Translations under genes and position numbers: made by a program
Shown here: piece after piece, positions 1 through 7,088 of the stretch
How the letters are laid out: each line of letters opens with the position of its first letter
Position numbering within the stretch: the first letter of the stretch is position 1
From: Burkholderiales bacterium
GTDB lineage: Bacteria; Pseudomonadota; Gammaproteobacteria; Burkholderiales; CAIKXV01
NCBI GenBank assembly: GCA_019751575.1
Contig: JAIENF010000201.1
Coordinates: 1-7,756 of the forward strand
Direction: 5' to 3'
DNA: 7,756 nucleotides
The notes under the pieces: generated by a model
Seen by the model: the letters and a program-made list of their open reading frames with translations, nothing else
Database searches by the model: none
What the model was told of the DNA's origin: nothing

Positions 1-817
1 GTGGTTCGTGCGGCTCGATCTGCGTGGTGTAGGGGTTGAGCTCGAGGCCCAGCCGTTCGACGATATCGTGCGCGAACTTCTCCCAGTCGAAATCGGGATA
101 GGCGACCTTGTGCGCGTTGTAGTTGCCCACCGCGCCATTGATCTTGCCGGTGATGCGGATGTGGATGATCCGGTCGCGGGCGGTGCGCAGGCGCCAGGCG
201 AAGTTCGCCATCTCCTTGCCCATGGTGGTCGGCGATGCAGGCTGGCCGTGGGTGCGCGAGAGCATCGCCAGGCTGGCATGTTCATGCGCGAGGTCGCGCA
301 GGCGGCAGCCGAGCTTGTTCAGCATCGGCAGCATCACGTCTTCCCGCGCACCGCGCACCATCAGCGCGTAGGACAGGTTGTTGATGTCCTCCGAGGTGCA
401 GGCGAAGTGGATGAACCCGGCAGCCTTCGCGATCGCCGGAACGCCTGCGAACCGGTCGCACAGCCAGTATTCGACCGCCTTCACGTCATGGTTGGTGCGC
501 GCCTCGATGTCCTTCACCGCCTTGGCATCGGCGACCGAGAACGTGCGCACCGCTTCGTCGAGGGCGGCGATGGCCTCCGGCGGGAAGGGGTCGACCTCCG
601 TGAAGTGCGGCTCCGCTGCCAACGCCTTCAGCCACTCGACTTCGACCTGCACGCGGTAGCGGATCAGCGCGTACTCGGAGAAGTGCGACTGCAGCTGCCG
701 CAGCTTTGCGGCATAGCGCCCGTCGAGCGGCGACACTGCAGTCAGGGCGGTCAGCGCCGCCATTTCGTTGTTCGACGTGGCGGCGGCTGCAGGACTTGCA
801 GGAGAAACGTTCGACAT
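1..817 (-). CDS. purB: Adenylosuccinate lyase PurB, N-terminal part (cut by window edge)
   Basis: PurB acts twice in cytoplasmic purine synthesis: it splits SAICAR to AICAR plus fumarate, and adenylosuccinate to AMP plus fumarate. About 272 codons are present; the E. coli enzyme has 456, so roughly 60% is seen and the C-terminal part, including the SSxMPxKxNP signature loop, lies outside. What is seen: SPLDGRYA at residues 29-36, TNHDVKAVEY (108-117), FIHFACTSEDINNL (135-148), SRTHGQPA (187-194) with the conserved catalytic-site His190, GKEMANFAWR just after, and GKINGAVGNYNAH and NPYTTQIEPH near the cut. These match the proteobacterial long-form PurB closely. The start is the ATG at 817-815, which gives an Ala/Ser/Pro-rich extension of 18 residues before a second in-frame ATG at 763-761. 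Neither has a strong Shine-Dalgarno, and the second gives an N-terminus nearer to the E. coli length. The gene reads in the same direction as the hyu operon but is separated by 135 bp and probably has its own promoter. Confidence 0.95.
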   Translation of the reverse strand, partial: MSNVSPASPAAAATSNNEMAALTALTAVSPLDGRYAAKLRQLQSHFSEYALIRYRVQVEVEWLKALAAEPHFTEVDPFPPEAIAALDEAVRTFSVADAKAVKDIEARTNHDVKAVEYWLCDRFAGVPAIAKAAGFIHFACTSEDINNLSYALMVRGAREDVMLPMLNKLGCRLRDLAHEHASLAMLSRTHGQPASPTTMGKEMANFAWRLRTARDRIIHIRITGKINGAVGNYNAHKVAYPDFDWEKFAHDIVERLGLELNPYTTQIEPHEP

Positions 818-869
818 GTTCGACTCGCAGATGCGGGCGTGCTGCGATGCAACGACCCACGGGGGCAGG

Positions 870-878
870 ATCGTAGCA
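870..878 (-). promoter_or_regulatory. Candidate extended -10 promoter for purB
   Basis: Read leftward, the strand shows TGCTACGAT, which fits an extended -10 (TGn followed by TACGAT, 4 of 6 matches to TATAAT). It lies 52 bp upstream of the ATG at 817, so transcription would begin near 863 and leave a leader of about 45 nt. At the proper distance upstream (about 893-898) there is no good -35 hexamer, which is tolerable for an extended -10. This is a pattern match by eye only. Confidence 0.35.
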
Positions 879-927
879 TGCGGGCGCGGAGCGGTTGCTA
901 CGCTGTCAGGCGCCGCCACGTCGGCAA

Positions 928-948
928 CAGGGCACCCTGCCAGGCAGG
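928..948 (-). terminator. GC-rich dyad after hyuB, weak terminator candidate
   Basis: It begins four bases after the hyuB stop codon (955-953). In the leftward transcript two short, mutually exclusive hairpins overlap: CCTGCC-T-GGCAGG (948-936) and CAGGG-TG-CCCTG (939-928). There is no following U tract and the loops are very small, so this is not a standard intrinsic terminator. It could be a pause or RNA-stability element, or simply GC-rich coincidence. The rest of the 818-952 gap holds only the purB promoter candidate. Confidence 0.2.
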
Positions 949-952
949 CCGC

Positions 953-2629
953 TCAGTCCATGCCTGCAGTCACCTTGCCGCTGCGCAGGTCCTCGGCGAT
1001 CGCCTCCGGGGTGCGTTCGGCGACCGGCCCGTAGCCGCCGCCGCCGGGCGTGAACACGCGCAGCCGGTCGCCGGCCTGCAGCACCAGCATGCCCTTGGAC
1101 GGCACGGTCTCGATGCGTCCGTCCACGCGCAGGATCTCCGAGGTCGCCAGCGCGCCATCGCCGCCACCGGCAAGGCCCGGCGCCCTTGCATAGTGCCTTT
1201 CGCCCCGGTGCGAGATCGACACCGGTCCGTGCAGCACCAGGTATTCGCGCTCCAGCCCGCAGCCGCCGCGGAACGCGCCGGTGCCACCGGAGTCGGCGCG
1301 GATCGCGCAACGCAGCAGGCGGATCGGCGCTTCCAGTTCGAGCACTTCAGCGGTGAGGCTCATGCCGTTGGTCATGTCGGTCGCGATGCCGTCGATGCCG
1401 TCATGGCCGAGCGCGGCGCCGCTGCCGCCGTTGATCAGGTCGGTGACCACGAAGCGGCGCGACGGTGCGTGCGTGCCCGCCTGCGCGTCCTTCGGCCACT
1501 CGCCACCGAAGGCCAGCACCAGCACCGAGGCTGCCGACGCCGCCGGGAAACGCTCGGGCAGCACCTGGGCCAGCGCACCGACGATGCACGAGGCGATGCG
1601 CTTCATCACCGGCGTGCGCCCGTTCACCGGTGCCGGTGCATCCGGGTTGACCAGGCTGCGTGGCGGCAGCTTCACGGTGACCGGGCGGAAGCACCCGCCG
1701 TTGGTCGGGATCGCCGGATCGGTGATCGCACGCACGCCATAGAACGCGGCCGAGTGAACCCCGGACGGCACGATGTTCAACGGACCTCGCACCTGCGCGC
1801 TGGTGCCCTGGAAGTCGAACGCGACATTGCCCTGGCCGTCGAGGGTCACCGCGACCTCGATGCGGATGCGCCGGTCGAGGTCGATGCCGTCGTTGTCGAG
1901 GTAGTCGACATAGTGGTAAGTGCCTGCGGGCAGGGCAGCCAGCGCCTTTCGGGTCATCGCCTCCGAGCGGTCGAGCAGCTCGGTGAACAGTGCGCCGAGC
2001 TGCGGCCAGCCGTAGCGCGCACCGGTCTCGGCCAGCCGGCGCAGCGCGATCTTGCCGGCCGCGAGCTGGGCATTGAGGTCACCCTGCAGCGTGTCGGGCA
2101 TGCGCACGTTCTGCCGGATCAGCCGCAGCAGGCCGTCGTCGATCACGCCGCGGTGCGCGAGGCGCAGCGCGGGCAGCCGCAGCCCCTCGTGGAAGATCTC
2201 GGTCGCATGGGTCGGCACCGAGCCGGCCATGATGCCGCCGACGTCGACCTGGTGCGCCATCGATGCACTCATCGCGACCACGCGCCCGTCGACCACCAGC
2301 GGCATCACCAGTGCGATGTCGGGCAGGTGGGTGCCGCCCAGGTAGGGGTCGTTCATGATGAACACGTCGCCGGCTTCCATCGACGACACCGGGTATTGCG
2401 CGAGGATGCTGCGCACCGAGAACACCAGCGACCCGAGGTGGCTCGGGTTGGACCTCGACTGCGCGATCACCGTGCCGTCGGCATCGAACAGGCTGCACGA
2501 CGCATCGAGCGCTTCCTTCACCACCGGCGAGAACGAGCCGCGGATCAGGCTCCACTGCATCTCCTCGACGATGCTCTCCAGCCGGTAGCGGATGACTTCC
2601 AGCAGTACGGGATCGGTCACCCGGCTCAT
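953..2629 (-). CDS. hyuB: Hydantoinase B / oxoprolinase B-type subunit
   Basis: This is the partner of HyuA in the ATP-dependent hydantoinase/5-oxoprolinase family, which opens cyclic amides or ureides such as hydantoins; it acts in the cytoplasm as a complex with HyuA. The protein has 558 residues, a normal length. Family motifs seen in order: NDPYLGGTHLPDI (93-105), AHQVDVGG (125-132, with His126 and Asp129 in the HxxD position), DFQGTSAQVRGPLN (272-285), PTNGGCFRPV (309-318), GGSGAALGHDG (401-411), RADSGGTGAFRGGCGLERE (444-462) and TPGGGGYGP (527-535). No signal peptide or membrane segment is visible. The ATG at 2629-2627 is chosen because it overlaps the hyuA stop as ATGA and the protein then begins with the family-like MSRVTDPVLLEVIRYRLES; an in-frame ATG farther upstream (2743) would add 38 arginine-rich residues lying within hyuA. 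It is the last gene of the operon. The exact substrate cannot be read from the sequence; related families include 5-oxoprolinase, caprolactamase and acetophenone carboxylase subunits. Confidence 0.93.
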   Translation of the reverse strand: MSRVTDPVLLEVIRYRLESIVEEMQWSLIRGSFSPVVKEALDASCSLFDADGTVIAQSRSNPSHLGSLVFSVRSILAQYPVSSMEAGDVFIMNDPYLGGTHLPDIALVMPLVVDGRVVAMSASMAHQVDVGGIMAGSVPTHATEIFHEGLRLPALRLAHRGVIDDGLLRLIRQNVRMPDTLQGDLNAQLAAGKIALRRLAETGARYGWPQLGALFTELLDRSEAMTRKALAALPAGTYHYVDYLDNDGIDLDRRIRIEVAVTLDGQGNVAFDFQGTSAQVRGPLNIVPSGVHSAAFYGVRAITDPAIPTNGGCFRPVTVKLPPRSLVNPDAPAPVNGRTPVMKRIASCIVGALAQVLPERFPAASAASVLVLAFGGEWPKDAQAGTHAPSRRFVVTDLINGGSGAALGHDGIDGIATDMTNGMSLTAEVLELEAPIRLLRCAIRADSGGTGAFRGGCGLEREYLVLHGPVSISHRGERHYARAPGLAGGGDGALATSEILRVDGRIETVPSKGMLVLQAGDRLRVFTPGGGGYGPVAERTPEAIAEDLRSGKVTAGMD

Positions 2630-4779
2630 CGCGGCCGCCTCGTGAGGACCAGTTCGCCACCGGGCGCGACTTCGCCGGTCCAGCCCGATGGCACCAGGGT
2701 GGTGGTGTCGACCTGCTCGACCAGGGCCGGGCCGTCGAAGCACTCGCCGGCTGCGAGGCCTTCACGGTCGATGATCCGTGCCTCGACCGGCTCGGCGGCG
2801 CCGGGCAGCCAGATCGCGCGGCGGCGTGCCGGCAGGGCCGCGCCTGCGTCCGATGCCGGGCCGGGAAGGGTGGCCGCCGCGTGCGCGTAGCCGGACGCGA
2901 TGCCGTGTACGCTGCGCAGGTTCACGATGCGTGCCGGCTCGCGCGAGCTGTGGCCGTAGATGCGCTCGTGTGCCGCCAGGAAATCCTCGTAAAGCTGCGC
3001 CAGCATGGTCGACGGGTCGCCGGAGGCGAGCGGCACCGAGACATGGCTCGACTGGCCGATGAAGCAGACATCGGCGAGGTGGCGGATCGCCATGCGGGCG
3101 CCTTCGCCTGCGGCGGCGTGCTGCCCGTACGCGGCGGCATGGCCTTCCTCGCGCATGGCCGCGGCGCAGGCTTCGTCGAGCGTCGCCAGCCGCGAGAGGA
3201 TGTCGGCTGCATCTGCACCGTCGATCGGCCGTGCACAGGCGACCAGCGCCTCATGCTCGACCGGCGCCGCCAGCAGGCCGATCGCCGAGAGCACGCCGGG
3301 ATGGCGCGGCACCAGTACCTCGGCGATGTCGAGTTCTTCGGCCAGCGCGCAGGCGTGCAGCCCGCCGCCGCCGCCGAGCGCGACCAGGCTGAAGCCGCGC
3401 GGGTCGATGCCGCGATGGATGGAGGCGAGGCGGATGCCCTCGGCCATCTGTGCATTCACCACGCGGTGGATGCCCAGCGCCGCACGTTCGATGTCGAGCC
3501 CCAGCGGCAGCGCGATGCGTTCACGGATCGCCGCACGTGCGCAGTCGACATCGAGCGCGACGGTGCCGCCCGCGAAGTTCGCCGGGTCCAGCCAGCCCAG
3601 CGCGAGAGAGGCATCGGTCACCGTGGGTTCCGTGCCGCCGCGCGCGTAGCAGGCGGGCCCGGGGTCTGCGCCCGCGGAATGCGGGCCGACGCGCAGCGTG
3701 CCGGCACCATCGAGCCAGGCGAGGCTGCCGCCCCCGGCGCCGATCGCATTCACGTCGACCATCGCCACGCGTACCGGATGGCCTTCGATCGATCCTTCGG
3801 AACGCAGCAGCGGGACGCCATCGGCCGCCAGCGCAATGTCGCAACTGGTGCCGCCGATGTCCACCGAGATCAGGTCGTGCCGACCCACCGCGCGGCCGGT
3901 CATCGCCCCGCCGATCGCGCCGGCCGCCGGGCCGGACAGGAACAGCCGCACCGGCTGCGCGCGTGCGACGCCGGCCGAACTGACGCCCCCGCGCGACTGC
4001 ATGATCTGCAGCCGGGCAGGTACGCCGGCCTCGGCGAGTCCCTTCTCCATCCGGGACAGGTACTGGTCCAGAACCGGCTTCACGTAGGCGTCGAACGCGG
4101 TGACGCAGGCGCGCTCGTATTCACGGAACGCCGGGTCCACCTCGGACGACAGCGACACCGCGAGCTGCGGATGCTTCTGCAGGATCAGCTCGCGCGCGCG
4201 CCGTTCCTGTGCCGGGTCGAGGAAGGAGAACAGGAACACGATCGCGATCGCGCGCACGTCGAGCGCGACCAGTTCGTCGACCGCGGCCAGCAGCGCGGCC
4301 TCGTCGAGGGGCTGCACCACGCTGCCGCGTGCATCGAGGCGCGCCGGTACGTCGCGGCGCAGGTGGCGCGGTGCGAGGAACACCGGCGCCTGCGGCTTGA
4401 GCACGGTGTCGTAGATCTCGCGCCGGTTGCCGCGGCCGATCTCGAGCAGGTCGCGGAAGCCCTCGCTGGCGATGAAGCCGATCCGTGCACCCTTGCGCTC
4501 GATCACTGCGTTGGTCGCCACCGTCGTGCCATGCACGAAGCGGCCGATCGACGCCGGGTCGACGCCCCAGGCCTCGCGCAGGTGGTTCACCGCGTCGAGC
4601 ACCGCGCGCGCCGGGTTGGACGGCGTGCTGCGCAGCTTGGCGAGCCTGAGCGTGCCATCGGCCAGCACGCACACCAGGTCGGTGAAGGTGCCACCGATGT
4701 CGATGCCGACCACGGCTTGACCCTTCGCGGCCGGCGTTCCGCCCGGCGCGTGGCCGGGAACCGGCGCAGGGCGGCTCAT
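2626..4779 (-). CDS. hyuA: Hydantoinase A / oxoprolinase A-type ATP-binding subunit
   Basis: This is the ATP-binding subunit of a HyuA/HyuB-type cyclic amidohydrolase; in this family ATP activates the ring carbonyl before opening. It has 717 residues, typical of HyuA. An N-terminal hydantoinase/oxoprolinase domain holds GIDIGGTFTD (25-34, phosphate-binding loop of the actin-like ATPase fold) and HGTTVATNAVIERKG (83-97). A central hydantoinase_A domain holds EYERA (220-224), QSRGG (261-265), SGPAAGAIGG (282-291), the second DIGGTSCDI loop (307-315), GAGGGS (348-353) and GADPGPACY (370-378). Further on are ALGGGGGLHA (467-476) and RHPGVLSAIGLL (492-503). The C-terminal end has DGPALVEQVDTTTLVPSGW (682-700), the usual ending of the family. 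The first 22 or so residues are a Pro/Ala/Gly-rich tail before the fold starts. The start is set at the ATG at 4779-4777, overlapping the stop of the upstream amidohydrolase as ATGA. The hyuA stop in turn overlaps the hyuB start, so equal expression of the two subunits by translational coupling is likely. Confidence 0.94.
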   Translation of the reverse strand: MSRPAPVPGHAPGGTPAAKGQAVVGIDIGGTFTDLVCVLADGTLRLAKLRSTPSNPARAVLDAVNHLREAWGVDPASIGRFVHGTTVATNAVIERKGARIGFIASEGFRDLLEIGRGNRREIYDTVLKPQAPVFLAPRHLRRDVPARLDARGSVVQPLDEAALLAAVDELVALDVRAIAIVFLFSFLDPAQERRARELILQKHPQLAVSLSSEVDPAFREYERACVTAFDAYVKPVLDQYLSRMEKGLAEAGVPARLQIMQSRGGVSSAGVARAQPVRLFLSGPAAGAIGGAMTGRAVGRHDLISVDIGGTSCDIALAADGVPLLRSEGSIEGHPVRVAMVDVNAIGAGGGSLAWLDGAGTLRVGPHSAGADPGPACYARGGTEPTVTDASLALGWLDPANFAGGTVALDVDCARAAIRERIALPLGLDIERAALGIHRVVNAQMAEGIRLASIHRGIDPRGFSLVALGGGGGLHACALAEELDIAEVLVPRHPGVLSAIGLLAAPVEHEALVACARPIDGADAADILSRLATLDEACAAAMREEGHAAAYGQHAAAGEGARMAIRHLADVCFIGQSSHVSVPLASGDPSTMLAQLYEDFLAAHERIYGHSSREPARIVNLRSVHGIASGYAHAAATLPGPASDAGAALPARRRAIWLPGAAEPVEARIIDREGLAAGECFDGPALVEQVDTTTLVPSGWTGEVAPGGELVLTRRPR

Positions 4780-6038
4780 CGGTTCGCCAGTTCGGCCAGC
4801 GTCGCGGCCAGTACGCGCGCGCCGGCCGCGAGGTCCGCGGGTTTCGCGTTCTCGGCTTCGTTGTGGCTGATGCCGCGCTCGCAGGGCACGAAGATCATGC
4901 CGGTCGGGCACAGGCGGTTCATGTACATCGCGTCATGGCTGGCACCGGACGGCAGTCGCATCGAAGGCAGGCCGATGGCACCCGAAGCCGCCTCGACCAG
5001 CGTGACGATCGCCGGATCGAAGGCGGTGGGGTCGTCGTGCAGCGTCGGCGTGACCGTCACCTCGCACGTCCCGGCCAGCGCGCGGCAGGTCTGCTCGACC
5101 GCCTCGCCCAGCCGGGCGATCGCCGCCGCGTCGGGATGGCGGATGTCGACCGAGAACAGCACGTGGCTGGGGACCGAGTTCGGCGAGTTCGGCGTGACCA
5201 GCATGCGACCGACGGTGAAGCGGGTGACATCGGCGGGGTCGGCGGTCAGCTCGCGCAGCGCACCGATCATCGCCACTGCCTGGCGCAGCGCATCGCGGCG
5301 CAGCGATACCGGTGCGGTGCCGGCGTGCGCGCTCTCGCCCGACACTTCCACGTTGAACCAGCGCATGCCCTGGATGCCGGTGACCGCGCCGATCTGCAGC
5401 GCCGCCGATTCGAGCACCGGGCCCTGTTCGATATGGGCTTCGACATACGCACCGACGCGGCCACCGGGCGGCCGGCGCATGGCATCCGGGGTCGCGGCGA
5501 GCGTCTGCGCCAGCGCATCGCCGAGACGAATGCCGGCGTTGTCGCGCACGTCGGCGAAGTCTTCCACGGTGCGGGCCCCGGCGAACACCATCGAGCCCAT
5601 CGTGCACGGCGGGAATCGGCCGCCTTCCTCGTTGGTCCATGCCACGACCTCCACCGGTGCACGCGTGCGCACCCCGGCCGCCGCCATTGCTTCAAGTGCC
5701 TCGAGCCCGGCGAGCACTCCGTAGATGCCGTCGAACCGGCCCCCCTTGGGCTGGCTGTCCATGTGGCTGCCGGTCATCACCGGGTCAGCCGACGGATCGA
5801 GTCCTTCGCGGCGCAGGAACAGGTTGCCGATCGAGTCGACGCTTGCCGCGAGGCCGAGCTCGCGCGCCCAGCTCAGGAGGAGGGCCCGTGCCTCGATGTC
5901 CTGCGGCGACAGGGCAGGCCGGTTCACGCCCTGCCCGGGGATGGCGCCGATGCGCGCCATCGCGTCCAGCCGGTCGCACAGCCGGCGCTCGTCGACCGCT
6001 GCAGCGGCGGCGAGCGAATCCTCGCGCAGTGCGGCCAT
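4776..6038 (-). CDS. hyuC: M20-family amidohydrolase: N-carbamoyl-L-amino-acid hydrolase / allantoate amidohydrolase type
   Basis: This is a dinuclear-metal hydrolase that removes the carbamoyl group from N-carbamoyl amino acids, giving amino acid, CO2 and NH3; the closely related AllC enzymes act on allantoate. It has 420 residues, the usual length. Metal-site motifs are intact: GSHMDS (90-95, His92), GGRFDGIYGVLAG (99-111, Asp103), NEEGGRF (136-142, Glu137/Glu138), EAHIEQGPVLE (200-210, His202) and GISHNEAE (389-396, His392). The small dimerisation domain has SAHAGTAPVSLRRDA (236-250, His238), NSVP (287-290) and SVDIRHPD (296-303, Arg300), the substrate-carboxylate side of this family; SGASHDAMY (364-372) follows. 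No signal peptide is seen, so it is cytoplasmic. The ATG at 6038-6036 lies two bases after the upstream stop (6041), with only a weak GAG as ribosome site, suggesting coupling; an ATG at 6083 would overlap the upstream gene by 43 bp and add 15 atypical residues. Placement directly before hyuA and hyuB favours a carbamoylase role over allantoate. The symbol is given by context. Confidence 0.85.
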   Translation of the reverse strand: MAALREDSLAAAAAVDERRLCDRLDAMARIGAIPGQGVNRPALSPQDIEARALLLSWARELGLAASVDSIGNLFLRREGLDPSADPVMTGSHMDSQPKGGRFDGIYGVLAGLEALEAMAAAGVRTRAPVEVVAWTNEEGGRFPPCTMGSMVFAGARTVEDFADVRDNAGIRLGDALAQTLAATPDAMRRPPGGRVGAYVEAHIEQGPVLESAALQIGAVTGIQGMRWFNVEVSGESAHAGTAPVSLRRDALRQAVAMIGALRELTADPADVTRFTVGRMLVTPNSPNSVPSHVLFSVDIRHPDAAAIARLGEAVEQTCRALAGTCEVTVTPTLHDDPTAFDPAIVTLVEAASGAIGLPSMRLPSGASHDAMYMNRLCPTGMIFVPCERGISHNEAENAKPADLAAGARVLAATLAELANR

Positions 6039-6040
6039 GT

Positions 6041-7078
6041 TCACTCGATCTTTGCGCCGGACTCGCGGATCACCTTCGCCCACAACGCGATCTCGGAGGC
6101 GATGATCGCGCGCAGTTCGTCCGGCGTGCTCGATCGCGGCTCGAAGCCGATGTCCAGCAGCCGCTTGCGGAGTTCCGGGGTGGCCAGGGCCTTCACGATC
6201 TCGCCGTTCAGGCGGGTGATGATCTCTTTCGAGACCCCGGCCGGGGCCATCATGCCGAACCAGTTTTCGGCGGCATAACCCTTGAGGCCCGACTCGGCCA
6301 CCGTCGGTACGTCGGGCAGCACGTTGGACCGGCGCGAGGTGGCCACGGCGAGCGCGCGCAGCTTGCCGCTGCGGATGTGGTGCAGCACCGCCGGCACGCT
6401 GTCGAACAGCAGCACGACCTGGCCGCCGAACAGGTCGGCGAGCGCCGGTGCGCTGCCCTTGTACGGGACATGGACCGCGTCGATCTTCGCCATCGAGCGC
6501 ATCAGTTCCTGTTCGAGGTGCGACAGCGTGCCGTTGCCCTGCGAGGCCCAGCTCAGCTGGCCCGGCCGCGAACGCGCGAGGGCGATCAGGTCCTGCACGT
6601 TCTTCACCGGCAGCGACGGGTGCGCGATCAGCACATGCGGCGAGTTGGCGGCCAGGGAGATCGGCGCCAGGTCCTTCTGGAGGTCATAGCCGAGCTTCTG
6701 GAACAGCGTCGCGCTGATCGAGTGCGTGGTGACCGCGGCCATCAGCAGCACGTAGCCATCGGGCGGCGCCTTGGCGACGATTTCGGCGCCGATGTTGCCG
6801 CCGGCACCCGGGCGATTCTCGAACAGGATCTGCTGGCCCAGCGTCTCCTGCAGCCGCGCGGCGATCGGGCGGCCGACGAGGTCGACCGCACCGGCCGGCG
6901 GGAACGGCGCGACCAGCCGGATCGGCCTCGTCGGCCAGGCCTGCGCCGATGCGGGTGCGGCCGGCACGGCCATCAGGACGGCCGGCAGCAGGACGGCGGC
7001 AGCGGCGGTGCCGATGGCGGCCGGGCGGCACGCTTCGCGCGCGCGAAGCGGGGCAGTGCGGGGGGAAGCAGGGGACAC
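6041..7078 (-). CDS. Bug/TctC-family periplasmic solute-binding protein, first gene of the operon
   Basis: This is a tripartite tricarboxylate transporter-type (Bug) receptor that binds small carboxylates or amides in the periplasm. It has 345 residues, somewhat over the usual length because of a long signal region. The signal peptide has an Arg-containing start (Arg7, Arg12, Arg14, Arg18), a hydrophobic stretch at 21-38 and a likely cut after ASA at 43-45. The mature protein begins QAWPTRPIRLVAPFPPAG. Family motifs: FENRPGAGGNIGAE (86-99), APPDGY (104-109), VPYKGSAPALADLFGGQV (204-221) and LPDVPTVAESG (254-264). The GTG at 7078-7076 is chosen because GGAG (7088-7085) sits six bases upstream and the signal peptide then starts properly; an ATG at 7186 would add 36 residues without signal features and run back over the divergent promoter region. 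The gene leads the operon and stops two bases before the amidohydrolase, so its ligand is probably a hydantoin, ureido acid or related compound; this is inference. No TctA/TctB membrane genes are present, as is common for orphan Bug receptors. Confidence 0.92.
   Translation of the reverse strand: MSPASPRTAPLRAREACRPAAIGTAAAAVLLPAVLMAVPAAPASAQAWPTRPIRLVAPFPPAGAVDLVGRPIAARLQETLGQQILFENRPGAGGNIGAEIVAKAPPDGYVLLMAAVTTHSISATLFQKLGYDLQKDLAPISLAANSPHVLIAHPSLPVKNVQDLIALARSRPGQLSWASQGNGTLSHLEQELMRSMAKIDAVHVPYKGSAPALADLFGGQVVLLFDSVPAVLHHIRSGKLRALAVATSRRSNVLPDVPTVAESGLKGYAAENWFGMMAPAGVSKEIITRLNGEIVKALATPELRKRLLDIGFEPRSSTPDELRAIIASEIALWAKVIRESGAKIE
7031..7050. repeat. Perfect 20-bp palindrome inside the 5' end of the binding-protein gene
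   Basis: CGCTTCGCGCGCGCGAAGCG equals its own reverse complement over all 20 bases. It spans codons 10-16 of the leftward binding-protein gene and begins 28 nt after its GTG. In the mRNA it can fold as an 8-bp stem (CGCTTCGC with GCGAAGCG) around a GCGC loop, close to the ribosome-binding region. It could act as a translation-tuning hairpin or as a protein-binding site, or be chance in a GC-rich stretch encoding Pro-Leu-Arg-Ala-Arg-Glu-Ala-Cys. Confidence 0.6.
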
Positions 7079-7084
7079 GCGGAA

Positions 7085-7088
7085 CTCC
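7085..7088 (-). promoter_or_regulatory. Ribosome binding site that fixes the GTG start of the leftward binding protein
   Basis: The leftward strand reads CCGGAGTTCCGCGTG: GGAG is followed by six bases and then GTG at 7078. It supports the GTG start over the ATG at 7186, which would lie across the intergenic region. Confidence 0.6.

Noticed and set aside
8..2890. A 960-codon open frame on the + strand, opposite purB, hyuB and the 3' end of hyuA
   Set aside because: Its translation is rich in Arg, His, Ala, Gly and Val with no recognisable domain, and it crosses three unrelated genes. GC-rich codon use on the opposite strand leaves few stops, so it is a shadow.
4780..4911. Longer N-terminus of HyuA from an ATG at 4911
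   Set aside because: The added 44 residues are Arg-rich, lie fully inside the upstream gene and resemble no HyuA; the ATGA overlap start is preferred.
2881..5724. A 947-codon open frame on the + strand opposite hyuA and the M20 gene
   Set aside because: Same reasons: low-complexity Arg/Ala/His-rich translation, no motifs, no proper ribosome site, and complete overlap with well-supported leftward genes.
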